A stretch of DNA of 64,000 nt, from contig DAOLDL010000005.1 in assembly GCA_035327305.1 (NCBI GenBank), positions 1 to 64,000 of the forward strand, read 5' to 3'. The first letter of the stretch is position 1. Every line of letters starts with the position of its first letter. Of the stretch, positions 18,876-26,756 are shown piece after piece. A program made the translations under genes and the position numbers. The notes under the pieces were generated by a model. That model saw only the letters and a program-made list of their open reading frames with translations. It had not been told where the DNA came from and searched no databases. The DNA is from CALMUP01 sp035327305. GTDB lineage: Bacteria; Verrucomicrobiota; Kiritimatiellia; CAIVKH01.

Positions 18876-20234
18876 ATGTTGACAATTTTATCTATCGCCA
18901 TTGTGGCGCTGTTGTTTTCGTTTACCATATTCGTCCATGAACTCGGGCATTTCCTGGTCGCCCGCTGGTGCGGAATGACCGTGGATGCCTTTGCCATCGG
19001 CATGGGACCAGCCATTTGGAAACGCAAAATCAACGGCGTGGAATATAAGCTTTGTGCATTTCCCATCGGAGGCTATGTGGCCCTGCCGCAAATGGGGCCG
19101 AGTGAGGAAACAGGGAAAACCGCCGAAGAGGACGGTCGCAACCTTCCGCCGGTAAGGCCCATCCACAAAATTCTCGTCGGCTTCGCTGGCGTAACATTCA
19201 ACATGATTTTTGCTGTTTTCCTGGCGTATGTGATTTTCTGGCAAAGCAAAGCCATCGCGCCGGAGTACGAAAGCAGTGCGGTTGGCTACGTAGAGGCTGA
19301 TAGCGATGCTTATGCCGCCGGAATTCGGGTGGGCGATGTGATAACCGCCGTTAATGGGGAATCGATTTCCACCTGGGAGCAATACATCATTGTCACCGCA
19401 CTTCGCGATCACGTCATATTGGATCTACGGCGCGGCGAAAGTGAAATCATTCAGGTTTCACTGCCGACTACACGAATCACCGGCGGGCGTATCATTCCCG
19501 GCATGTACCCCAAAAACTATTGCATCGTTCTGGATACGTTTGCCGATTCGCCGGCACGGGTGGCTGGTCTTTTGCCCGGAGATCATATCCTTTCATTGGA
19601 CGGGCAGGCTTTGTTCAGCCGTGAACAGATGGTGGATTTGATTCATGCATCGCAAGGCCGTCCGGTTGAGTTGGAAGTTCGCCGCGATGGCCAGTTGATG
19701 TTGTTGACCGTTACGCCAATTTACAGTGAAGAATACAATCGGGCCATGATCGGAATTAAATTCCGCACCGATGAAGTCAAGCGGCCGTGGGACCAGATAA
19801 AGTCGCATGCCACGTTGATTTTCCGTATCCTGAAGGCGTTGGTCACGCCATCTGAATCAAAAGCCGCCGCCGAAGCGATCGGAGGCCCGGTGGCCATCAT
19901 CGATATCTTTATGAAATTCGCGGCGTTGGGTTTCATGCAGGCGTTGTGGTTTGCCTGTTTGTTGAATGTAAATCTGGCCGTGATGAACCTCCTCCCGCTA
20001 CCCGTGTTGGATGGCGGACACATTCTGTTTTCATTCTGGGAAATGGTGACACGCAAGCCCGCACCGCCCAAGTTGATCGCATTTTTATGGAAAGTGTCGG
20101 CGGTTCTGTTACTATCACTTTTTGTGTTGCTCACATACCGGGATATATCCCGGATATTCTCCAGCTCCAAGAGCACTCCTGTTCGTGCGGCACCGGCCGA
20201 AACACAACCTCCTCCCGAGCCGGTTGAGCCTTAA
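18876..20234 (+). CDS. rseP: RIP metalloprotease RseP
   Basis: A 452-residue site-2 protease. HELGH near residue 21 is the zinc-binding HExxH in the first membrane segment, and NLLPLPVLDGGHILF near the end supplies the third ligand. Two PDZ domains lie between (DSDAYAAGIRVGDVI near residue 137 and DSPARVAGLLPGDHI near residue 225). It cleaves membrane proteins such as anti-sigma factors and signal-peptide remnants. The tail is Pro/Ala-rich. It sits 43 bp after cdsA, the usual uppS-cdsA-rseP order. Confidence 0.95.
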   Translation: MLTILSIAIVALLFSFTIFVHELGHFLVARWCGMTVDAFAIGMGPAIWKRKINGVEYKLCAFPIGGYVALPQMGPSEETGKTAEEDGRNLPPVRPIHKILVGFAGVTFNMIFAVFLAYVIFWQSKAIAPEYESSAVGYVEADSDAYAAGIRVGDVITAVNGESISTWEQYIIVTALRDHVILDLRRGESEIIQVSLPTTRITGGRIIPGMYPKNYCIVLDTFADSPARVAGLLPGDHILSLDGQALFSREQMVDLIHASQGRPVELEVRRDGQLMLLTVTPIYSEEYNRAMIGIKFRTDEVKRPWDQIKSHATLIFRILKALVTPSESKAAAEAIGGPVAIIDIFMKFAALGFMQALWFACLLNVNLAVMNLLPLPVLDGGHILFSFWEMVTRKPAPPKLIAFLWKVSAVLLLSLFVLLTYRDISRIFSSSKSTPVRAAPAETQPPPEPVEP

Positions 20235-20249
20235 ATAAGGTACTCCGTT

Positions 20250-21971
20250 ATGATAAAATCAGTAAAAGAATTCGTGCCCGAATGGGCAAAAGATGCCATT
20301 TGGTACCAAATTTTCCCGGAACGTTTCCGGAATGGATGTTCCCGCAGTAATCCCAAACTGGAGGATTTTGCTAATCGTTCGATTCCCGGCTGGAAAATCA
20401 TGCCTTGGGGTTCCGACTGGTATGGACGGCAATCCTGGGAGAAAAAACGCGGCGGTTTTTTTGACACCGTTTATTTGCGTCGTTACGGCGGCGATTTGGT
20501 CGGTGTATTCGAGAAGCTCGATTACCTGCAGGAACTCGGCGTAACCGCCATTTACCTCAACCCGGTTTTTCACGCGCAATCATTGCATAAATACGACGGT
20601 TCATCCTTTCACCATGTCGATCCTTCCTTCGGTCCGGATCGCGATGGCGATTTGAAGCGAATGGCCAAAGCAAAAGAAACCGAGGATCCGGCTACATGGA
20701 TTTGGACCGAGGCGGACAAGTTTTTATTGAAGCTCATTCGCGAAGTTCACCGCCGGGGCATGAAAATCATCCTGGACGGTGTATTCAATCATACCGGACG
20801 GGAGTTTTTTGCCTTTAAGGACATGTTGGAAAAAGGAAAAAAATCCCGCTATCGCAATTGGTACAAAATCAAGCATTGGAATACCGATGGCACGTTCGAA
20901 TACGAAGGTTGGTTCGGGCATTCCGCCCTGCCTGAACTTGCGCGGACTGAAAATGACCTGATTCCCCCGGTTCGGAAATATGTTTTTGATATCACAAGTC
21001 GCTGGATGGATCCAAACGGCGATGGAGATCCGTCGGACGGCATTGACGGTTGGCGATTGGATGTGGCGTTTTGCGTACCCCATGGCTTCTGGAAAAAATG
21101 GCGCAAGCATGTGAAGTCGATCAATCCCGAGGCTTATCTGACGGCGGAAATTGTCACCCTGGCGCAGGATTATCTCAAGGGCGATGAATTTGACGCAGTG
21201 ATGAATTACATGTGGCTGTTTCCATCCGTAAGTTTCTTCAGCAATGCCAAAAAAGCCATGAAGGCGTCCGAGTTGCAGAAGTCCCTGAATACCGTGCGCA
21301 GGGCTTACCCGGACCAGGTCATGTATGTGCAACAGAATCTGTTCGACTCCCATGATGTCGGGCGTGTGCTTTCCGTGCTGAACAATCCGGAGGTGTTGCC
21401 GATCGAAAACTTCGAGCATTACTTCCATTTGTCACGGGTCAAGCATGGCGCGAATTTCCGGACGACCAAGCCGACTCCCGATGCGGTGCAAGCATTGAAA
21501 CAGGCCGTGATTTTCCAGATGACGTATCCCGGTGCGCCGATGATTTATTACGGAACGGAAGCCGGAATGTGGGGCGCCAACGACCCATGTGACCGCCAGC
21601 CCATGTTGTGGGATGATATCCGCTATGAGCCGGAGCGACATACGCCGGAAGGTAAAACACGTCCGCACAAACGCGCGCCGGACCGGAAGCTTTTTGCCTT
21701 CTACCAAAATGCCATAGCCGTTCGCCAATCGCATGAGGTGTTGCGCCGAGGCGACATCACCTGGCGAAAACATGAGAATCCCCGCGTGTTGATTTACGAT
21801 CGCATACACAAAGGCGTGGTGATCCGGGTGGTGTTAAACGCTGGCAAAAAATCAGCAAAAGTGAATCTGCCTTTTTCCGGTATTGATTTGTGGAGCGGGC
21901 GGGAGTTAACTCGCGGTCCGGTTGTTGTTCCGTCGCGCGGCTGGATAATTGTGCGAAAAAACGTGCGTTGA
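20250..21971 (+). CDS. GH13 alpha-amylase-family glycosidase (neopullulanase/cyclomaltodextrinase-like)
   Basis: A 573-residue (beta/alpha)8 enzyme without a signal peptide, so likely cytoplasmic. Region I is KIILDGVFNHTG (residues 173-183), region II DGWRLDVAF with nucleophile Asp271, region III TAEIV with acid Glu300, and region IV FDSHDVGR with Asp369. All three catalytic acids are kept. Opening with DAIWYQIFPERFRNG is typical of maltogenic amylases and cyclomaltodextrinases. It probably degrades maltodextrins or glycogen. It starts 15 bp after rseP but is functionally unrelated to it. Confidence 0.9.
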   Translation: MIKSVKEFVPEWAKDAIWYQIFPERFRNGCSRSNPKLEDFANRSIPGWKIMPWGSDWYGRQSWEKKRGGFFDTVYLRRYGGDLVGVFEKLDYLQELGVTAIYLNPVFHAQSLHKYDGSSFHHVDPSFGPDRDGDLKRMAKAKETEDPATWIWTEADKFLLKLIREVHRRGMKIILDGVFNHTGREFFAFKDMLEKGKKSRYRNWYKIKHWNTDGTFEYEGWFGHSALPELARTENDLIPPVRKYVFDITSRWMDPNGDGDPSDGIDGWRLDVAFCVPHGFWKKWRKHVKSINPEAYLTAEIVTLAQDYLKGDEFDAVMNYMWLFPSVSFFSNAKKAMKASELQKSLNTVRRAYPDQVMYVQQNLFDSHDVGRVLSVLNNPEVLPIENFEHYFHLSRVKHGANFRTTKPTPDAVQALKQAVIFQMTYPGAPMIYYGTEAGMWGANDPCDRQPMLWDDIRYEPERHTPEGKTRPHKRAPDRKLFAFYQNAIAVRQSHEVLRRGDITWRKHENPRVLIYDRIHKGVVIRVVLNAGKKSAKVNLPFSGIDLWSGRELTRGPVVVPSRGWIIVRKNVR

Positions 21972-22013
21972 ATCCGGATTCAAGCGTATGCTTAATCCTT
22001 TGAGGGTTTGATC

Positions 22014-22358
22014 ATGAGTAAAAGCTATAAGGAAATTACCGCACGCATATCCAGGAATGCCGCAACATTCGCCAAGGAAAATCCCGGTGTTATGCAAGGG
22101 TTCCGGCAAATGAGCGGTTCCGCCATTTCTGATGGGGTGTTAAGCGCCAAACACAAGGAATTGATTGCCTTGGCAATCGGAATCGCCCAGCGTTGTGACG
22201 GATGCATTGGTTTTCACGTGAAAAAACTTATTGAGCTTGGAGCAACCCGCGAAGAAATCGTGGAAGCGCTTGGCGTGAATGTTTACATGGGCGGAGGTCC
22301 GGCCTTGATGTATGTTGCCGATGCCCTGCATGCTTATGATGAATTCAAAGCCGGTTAA
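22014..22358 (+). CDS. Carboxymuconolactone decarboxylase/AhpD-family protein
   Basis: A 114-residue helical protein with the AhpD-type redox motif CDGCIGFH (CxxCxxxH), followed by VKKLIELGATREEIVEAL and the family's MGGGPALMY end. Such proteins act as small disulfide reductases or peroxidase partners. A Shine-Dalgarno GAGGG at 22002-22006 fits the ATG at 22014 rather than the upstream TTG. It is 5 bp before the NYN-LOTUS gene, opening a four-gene unit. Confidence 0.88.
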   Translation: MSKSYKEITARISRNAATFAKENPGVMQGFRQMSGSAISDGVLSAKHKELIALAIGIAQRCDGCIGFHVKKLIELGATREEIVEALGVNVYMGGGPALMYVADALHAYDEFKAG

Positions 22359-22363
22359 TCGAT

Positions 22364-23167
22364 ATGTCCTCTAAAGGTGAAACAAAGAATCTCGCTGTAT
22401 TTTGCGATTTCGAAAACGTCGCCCTCGGCGTCCGTGATGCGCAGTCCGACAAGTTTGACATCAGCAAGGTGCTGGAACGGTTGCTTTTAAAGGGCAATGT
22501 GGTGGTGAAGAAGGCCTACTGCGACTGGAGTCGCTACAAGGAGTTCAAAGCCGCCATGCACGAAGCATCGTTTGAATTGATTGAAATTCCCCATGTTCGG
22601 CAATCCGGGAAAAATTCGGCGGATATCCGGATGGTTGTGGACGCGCTGGATCTCTGCTACACAAAAGCGCATGTGGATACGTTTGTGATCGTCAGCGGAG
22701 ACTCTGATTTTTCCCCCCTGGTCAGCAAGTTGAGGGAAAACAACAAGATTGTGATCGGTGTTGGTGTGAAAAAGTCCACATCCGATCTCCTCATCGCAAA
22801 CTGTGATGAATTTATCTATTACGATGATCTTGTCCGGGTGAAGGAGAAGCCGAAACCGCGCGCACCCCGTAAAAGCGCCGCCAGCGATAAAATCACTACG
22901 CCCGGAAATGACAAGACACAGGAAGCATTCGATTTGGTTGTTTCCACTTTCGAGGCGTTGTTGCAGGAGCGAGGCGAGAGCGAAAAAGTCTGGGGTTCCA
23001 TGATCAAGCAAGCAATCAAGCGAAGGCAACCCGGATTTAATGAGTCCTATTACGGATTCAAAACCTTTGGCCAACTATTGGAGCAGGCGGCCGCGCAGGA
23101 ACTCTTGAAGATTGAACACGATGAAAAGTCCGGCGGATACATCGTTAAAGCGGCGGACGACAGCTAA
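22364..23167 (+). CDS. NYN-domain (DUF88) and OST-HTH/LOTUS-domain protein
   Basis: A 267-residue protein. Residues 9-150 are an NYN nuclease-like domain with VFCDFENVA (Asp15, Glu17, Asn18), NSADIRM (Asp87) and VIVSGDSDFSPLV (Asp113, Asp115), all metal-site positions. After a basic linker (residues ~155-175), residues 185-262 form an OST-HTH/LOTUS-type winged helix that binds RNA in relatives. The combination is known across bacteria and is predicted to act on RNA. It sits between an AhpD-like gene and a THI5/NMT1-like gene; the functional link is unclear. Confidence 0.88.
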   Translation: MSSKGETKNLAVFCDFENVALGVRDAQSDKFDISKVLERLLLKGNVVVKKAYCDWSRYKEFKAAMHEASFELIEIPHVRQSGKNSADIRMVVDALDLCYTKAHVDTFVIVSGDSDFSPLVSKLRENNKIVIGVGVKKSTSDLLIANCDEFIYYDDLVRVKEKPKPRAPRKSAASDKITTPGNDKTQEAFDLVVSTFEALLQERGESEKVWGSMIKQAIKRRQPGFNESYYGFKTFGQLLEQAAAQELLKIEHDEKSGGYIVKAADDS

Positions 23168-23189
23168 AACAGTAAAAGGAGTGTAGGTG

Positions 23190-24053
23190 ATGGCGGAGAA
23201 GAAAATCAGAATGGCCTTGTTACGTGGAGTTTGCCAGACACCGGCCTATGTGGCACACGAACGAGGTTTCTTCGCCGAGGAAAATTTAGAGTCATCCGTC
23301 AGTATTACACCAACCGCGTGGATGGTCCCGGAACAATTGCTAAGCGGGTCGGTGGACTTTGCCGTGATCCCCTGGACACGGGTGGCCGCCGCGGAAAAGG
23401 GAGAGGCGCCGCTTAAATTATTGTGCGGTTCCGGAATTGAAGAAGCGGCGATTGTGGTGCGAAAAGGCATGGCGGAATCGGAAGTTAAATCCGTTGCCGT
23501 TCCTCGTGAGGGCGGTATGAAGGACCTCACTGCGATGGGACTCGTGGAAAGCATGGGGTGGCAAAACTGCGATCAGCGTCGGTTCCCGTCCGGTGATGGC
23601 GCAATTATTTCCTTTTTTGGCCTGGGCGCTGATGCCGCCTCGATGGTCGAACCCTATGCCGCCATGATGGAGGAGTTGGGGGTTGGTCAGGTGGTTCGCA
23701 GGACTGGAGATGTTTGGAAGGGCGCTCCGGGATGTTCCCTTTGTGCCAGCGCGACGTTGATCGAACGCAATCCGGAATTGGTTCAAAAGGTCGTGAATGC
23801 CTACGTCAAAGCGATTGCTTTTGTGCATCAGAATCCTGATGAAACGGGTGAAATCGCCGCCGGTTACATCGGCGTTCATGCCCGCATGGTGCAACGCGCC
23901 TTGAAGTCCAACATGCCCCACGCCGATGCCATTCGTAACACGGAAAGCATGGATGCTATTTTGAAGTTGATGAAGAAGTTGAATTATGTCGACCACATTC
24001 CCGAAGGTTTTTCCGAGCTTCGATTTCTTGATCAAGCCCAGGGCCTTTGTTGA
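23190..24053 (+). CDS. NMT1/THI5-like (SsuA/NrtA-fold) protein without a signal peptide
   Basis: A 287-residue protein with the fold of nitrate/sulfonate/pyrimidine-type binding proteins: QTPAYVAHERGFFAEENL near the N-terminus, LLSGSVDFAVIPWTR, and NPELVQKVVNAYVKAIAFV near the end. The start (MAEKKIRMALLRGV) is charged with no signal peptide or lipobox, and no permease or ATPase gene adjoins it, so classical uptake is doubtful. A cytoplasmic enzymatic or carrier role, as for THI5-type proteins, is possible but unproven. A CSLC pair lies near residue 182. AAGGAG at 23176-23181 sets the ATG. The gene ends 18 bp before the A-T-TE gene. Confidence 0.7.
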   Translation: MAEKKIRMALLRGVCQTPAYVAHERGFFAEENLESSVSITPTAWMVPEQLLSGSVDFAVIPWTRVAAAEKGEAPLKLLCGSGIEEAAIVVRKGMAESEVKSVAVPREGGMKDLTAMGLVESMGWQNCDQRRFPSGDGAIISFFGLGADAASMVEPYAAMMEELGVGQVVRRTGDVWKGAPGCSLCASATLIERNPELVQKVVNAYVKAIAFVHQNPDETGEIAAGYIGVHARMVQRALKSNMPHADAIRNTESMDAILKLMKKLNYVDHIPEGFSELRFLDQAQGLC

Positions 24054-24071
24054 TTCGAAAAAGGTGATGTC

Positions 24072-26756
24072 ATGGATTTTACCCGCGAGGATAGGAATCA
24101 ATCCATCGCGGAACGGTTTCAGGCAATTGTCCGGAATTTTCCCGATCAATCCGCGTTTGAACATGATGACATCAAGCTGACATACCGGGAATTGGATGTT
24201 GCATCCAATGCTTTTTCTTCCGGGTTGATGAGCGGCACAATAACGCCTGGCGATCGCGTGGCGCTGATTCTGCCCTCCGATATATCCATGGTGACGGCCA
24301 TGCTTGCTTCGCTCAAAACCGGCCTTGTTTTTGTACCCATCGATCCTGACTGGCCGCTTGAACGTGTGGCCAATATTATCGAGGATGTTCAACCGTCCAT
24401 TATTGTGGCACGTAAAAGCAACATGGATGAAATAAACAGCAAGCTTCGAACCGGTGAGTGCTGGCGGGATTATGAAAGCCTTGTATCCGGCCACCCCGCT
24501 GATGCCGTGCCGATTAATCAAAAGGAATTCGCCCCGGCGGTTATTTATTATACGTCAGGAACGACCGGACGCCCCAAAGGCATTGTGATAAATCATCGAT
24601 CGCTTTTGAACAGCACACGAAATTACGTTGTTCAATTAAGCATTGGATCGCTAGACCGGGTGGCTTGGACATCATCTGCGGCATTTGGCGCATCAACGGG
24701 TCCGATTTTCGGTGCACTGCTGACCGGCGCTGTGTTGTGTCGTTTTGATGTCGCATTGCATGGTTTGGCGGCAATGTCAGAATGGCTTACAGCACGAAAA
24801 ATCACCGTATTGATGGCATCGGTTTCGTTATTTAAAAATATTGCCTCCGCATTTCCTGACGGAGCGAATGCGCCTGAATTACGCGTGATCAAGATAGGTG
24901 GCGAGCCTGCTCATCGAAACGATGCAGAGTTATTCCGGCGAAAGTTTCATCAGGACTGTCGGCTGATCAACGGGCTTGGTATTACCGAGGCCGCAGGCAA
25001 TGTATGCTTTTATCAGCTCGATGCGACAACGCCGCTACCGGATGGAAAAATGTTGCCGATCGGCACCGCCGTGGATGGTCTGGAATTGCACGTGGTGGAT
25101 GAGGAGGGAAACAAGGCCGTGGATGGTCAAATTGGCCAAGTCGTTGTAGTCAGTGAATATCTAGCGGATGGATACTGGCGATCTGATGAGTTAACTTCTC
25201 GATCATTTATCCGGGAAGCTGACTCAAATCGGGTTCGTTATTTTACCGGTGATTATGCCTATCGAAATAACCGGGGAGATCTGGTTTACGCCGGCAGGGA
25301 CGATGGCATGGTAAAGATCCGCGGTCATCGTGTAATGATTGCCGAGGTCGAGTCTGCCATCGCGGAATTGGCGGATGTGCGGGATGTCGCTGTATTGATT
25401 GATAATAAGGGCGACTCCAACCGACTGGTTGCATACATAAAGTGGCGCGAAGGGAGGTCGATGAGTCTTGAATCCCTGCGGTGCGCGCTTTCCTTGCAAC
25501 TTACAAAATACATGATGCCCGCTCTGTATTATATCGTTCCGTCGTTTCCGATGTTGACGTCCGGCAAGATAGACCGAGTTGCGTTGAGCGGGTCAGTCGG
25601 CGAGCCGCTTCGCGACGGCATGCACGCAGAGCATCGGGATTCGTTGGAGTTTCAATTGCTTCGCATCATGGAGAAGGCGACGGGTGCGAAGGGATTGGGC
25701 ATTCATGATGACTTTTTTGATTTGGGTGGCGATTCACTTTCCGCCGCGCGGATGTTGGCGCAAATCGAACGTCGACTTGGAATATCTCTGCCCATGGCGG
25801 TCTTGGGAAATGCATCGACGGCGGCAGGCCTGGCGGAAATTGTTCGTAGTCGGAATGCCAACGTTATGGGTGACGCGCTGGTGATGCTGGATCCCGGAGA
25901 GGATCGATATGCGCCTTTTTTTTGCGCGCCTGGCGCTGGATCAGACGCATATTCACTGATTCACCTCGCCCGACATGTCGGGAGACGGCATCCATTCTAC
26001 GCTCTTCAATACAGCGGATTGGATGGGGTCTCTGATTTTCAGAAAACCGTTGAGGAAATGGCCATGCGTTTCATTCACGGAATGCGTCGTGTCCAACCCC
26101 GCGGACCGTATTTTATCGGCGGCAGTTCATTTGGCGGCTGGATTGCATTCGCCGCCGCACAGGAATTGACGCGGCAAGGCGAGGTTGTGGCTGTGTTGGC
26201 ATTGCTGGATGCATACGGAATTGATTATCCGTCGTTGAGAAAAGGTTTGTCTGTGAATCAAAAGTGTCGGGCCGCCGTCCGCTGGTTGTTGCCGCTTGGA
26301 CACAAAAGTGAAGTATCATTCATGAATTTGATTCTTGGTTGCCGGGAAAAGTTCAATTTGGCTCGCATCAGGATGGGTTATTCGCCGCGGCCGGCAGGAA
26401 CATTTTCGTCGGTGAAATTCAAGGCGACCTGTCACCAGTATTACAGCATCAATGCACGAAAGTTGTACCGAAGCGAACCGTATCCCGGTGTTATTGATTT
26501 ATTCCGGGCGGAAATTCAACCCTGTCCAGACCTCTACGAGCCAAAGCCGGATTTAGGTTGGGAAAAGCTCGCGGCGGGCGGGTTGCGCATCCAGGATACC
26601 CCCGGATATCATTCCGCCCATATTCGGGAACCGCATGTCGGCGTACTGGCTGTGCGCCTTTTGGAGCGTATCAAGGAAGTGGAGCGCGAAATAAACAAAA
26701 GTCAGTCCCCGGATAACACGACACATTGCCTTAGCATATCCGCCTCAAGTTTATAA
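24072..26756 (+). CDS. Single-module NRPS-like enzyme: adenylation, carrier and thioesterase domains
   Basis: An 894-residue A-T-TE protein without a condensation domain. Adenylation domain (about 10-505): A3 YYTSGTTGRPKG at 159-170, A5 NGLGITE at 300, A7 TGDYAYR, A8 KIRGHRVMIAEVE and A10 TSGKIDR. Carrier domain: DDFFDLGGDSLS with the phosphopantetheine serine at 555. Thioesterase: GGSSFGG with nucleophile Ser686, Asp713 and a late His (GYHSAH). The A4 aspartate that holds the alpha-amino group of amino acids is Gly206 here (AAFGAST), pointing to an acid without that amine. It follows the NMT1-like gene by 18 bp and overlaps the convergent gene by 55 bp. Confidence 0.9.
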   Translation: MDFTREDRNQSIAERFQAIVRNFPDQSAFEHDDIKLTYRELDVASNAFSSGLMSGTITPGDRVALILPSDISMVTAMLASLKTGLVFVPIDPDWPLERVANIIEDVQPSIIVARKSNMDEINSKLRTGECWRDYESLVSGHPADAVPINQKEFAPAVIYYTSGTTGRPKGIVINHRSLLNSTRNYVVQLSIGSLDRVAWTSSAAFGASTGPIFGALLTGAVLCRFDVALHGLAAMSEWLTARKITVLMASVSLFKNIASAFPDGANAPELRVIKIGGEPAHRNDAELFRRKFHQDCRLINGLGITEAAGNVCFYQLDATTPLPDGKMLPIGTAVDGLELHVVDEEGNKAVDGQIGQVVVVSEYLADGYWRSDELTSRSFIREADSNRVRYFTGDYAYRNNRGDLVYAGRDDGMVKIRGHRVMIAEVESAIAELADVRDVAVLIDNKGDSNRLVAYIKWREGRSMSLESLRCALSLQLTKYMMPALYYIVPSFPMLTSGKIDRVALSGSVGEPLRDGMHAEHRDSLEFQLLRIMEKATGAKGLGIHDDFFDLGGDSLSAARMLAQIERRLGISLPMAVLGNASTAAGLAEIVRSRNANVMGDALVMLDPGEDRYAPFFCAPGAGSDAYSLIHLARHVGRRHPFYALQYSGLDGVSDFQKTVEEMAMRFIHGMRRVQPRGPYFIGGSSFGGWIAFAAAQELTRQGEVVAVLALLDAYGIDYPSLRKGLSVNQKCRAAVRWLLPLGHKSEVSFMNLILGCREKFNLARIRMGYSPRPAGTFSSVKFKATCHQYYSINARKLYRSEPYPGVIDLFRAEIQPCPDLYEPKPDLGWEKLAAGGLRIQDTPGYHSAHIREPHVGVLAVRLLERIKEVEREINKSQSPDNTTHCLSISASSL

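Noticed and set aside
23190..24053. Classical ABC uptake operon around the NMT1-like protein
   Set aside because: No signal peptide or lipobox, and no permease or ATPase genes within the adjoining region.
23418..24521. Long minus-strand open frame opposite the NMT1-like and A-T-TE genes
   Set aside because: It is a shadow of real plus-strand genes: no recognisable domains, and His/Asn-rich composition as expected from reading the complement.
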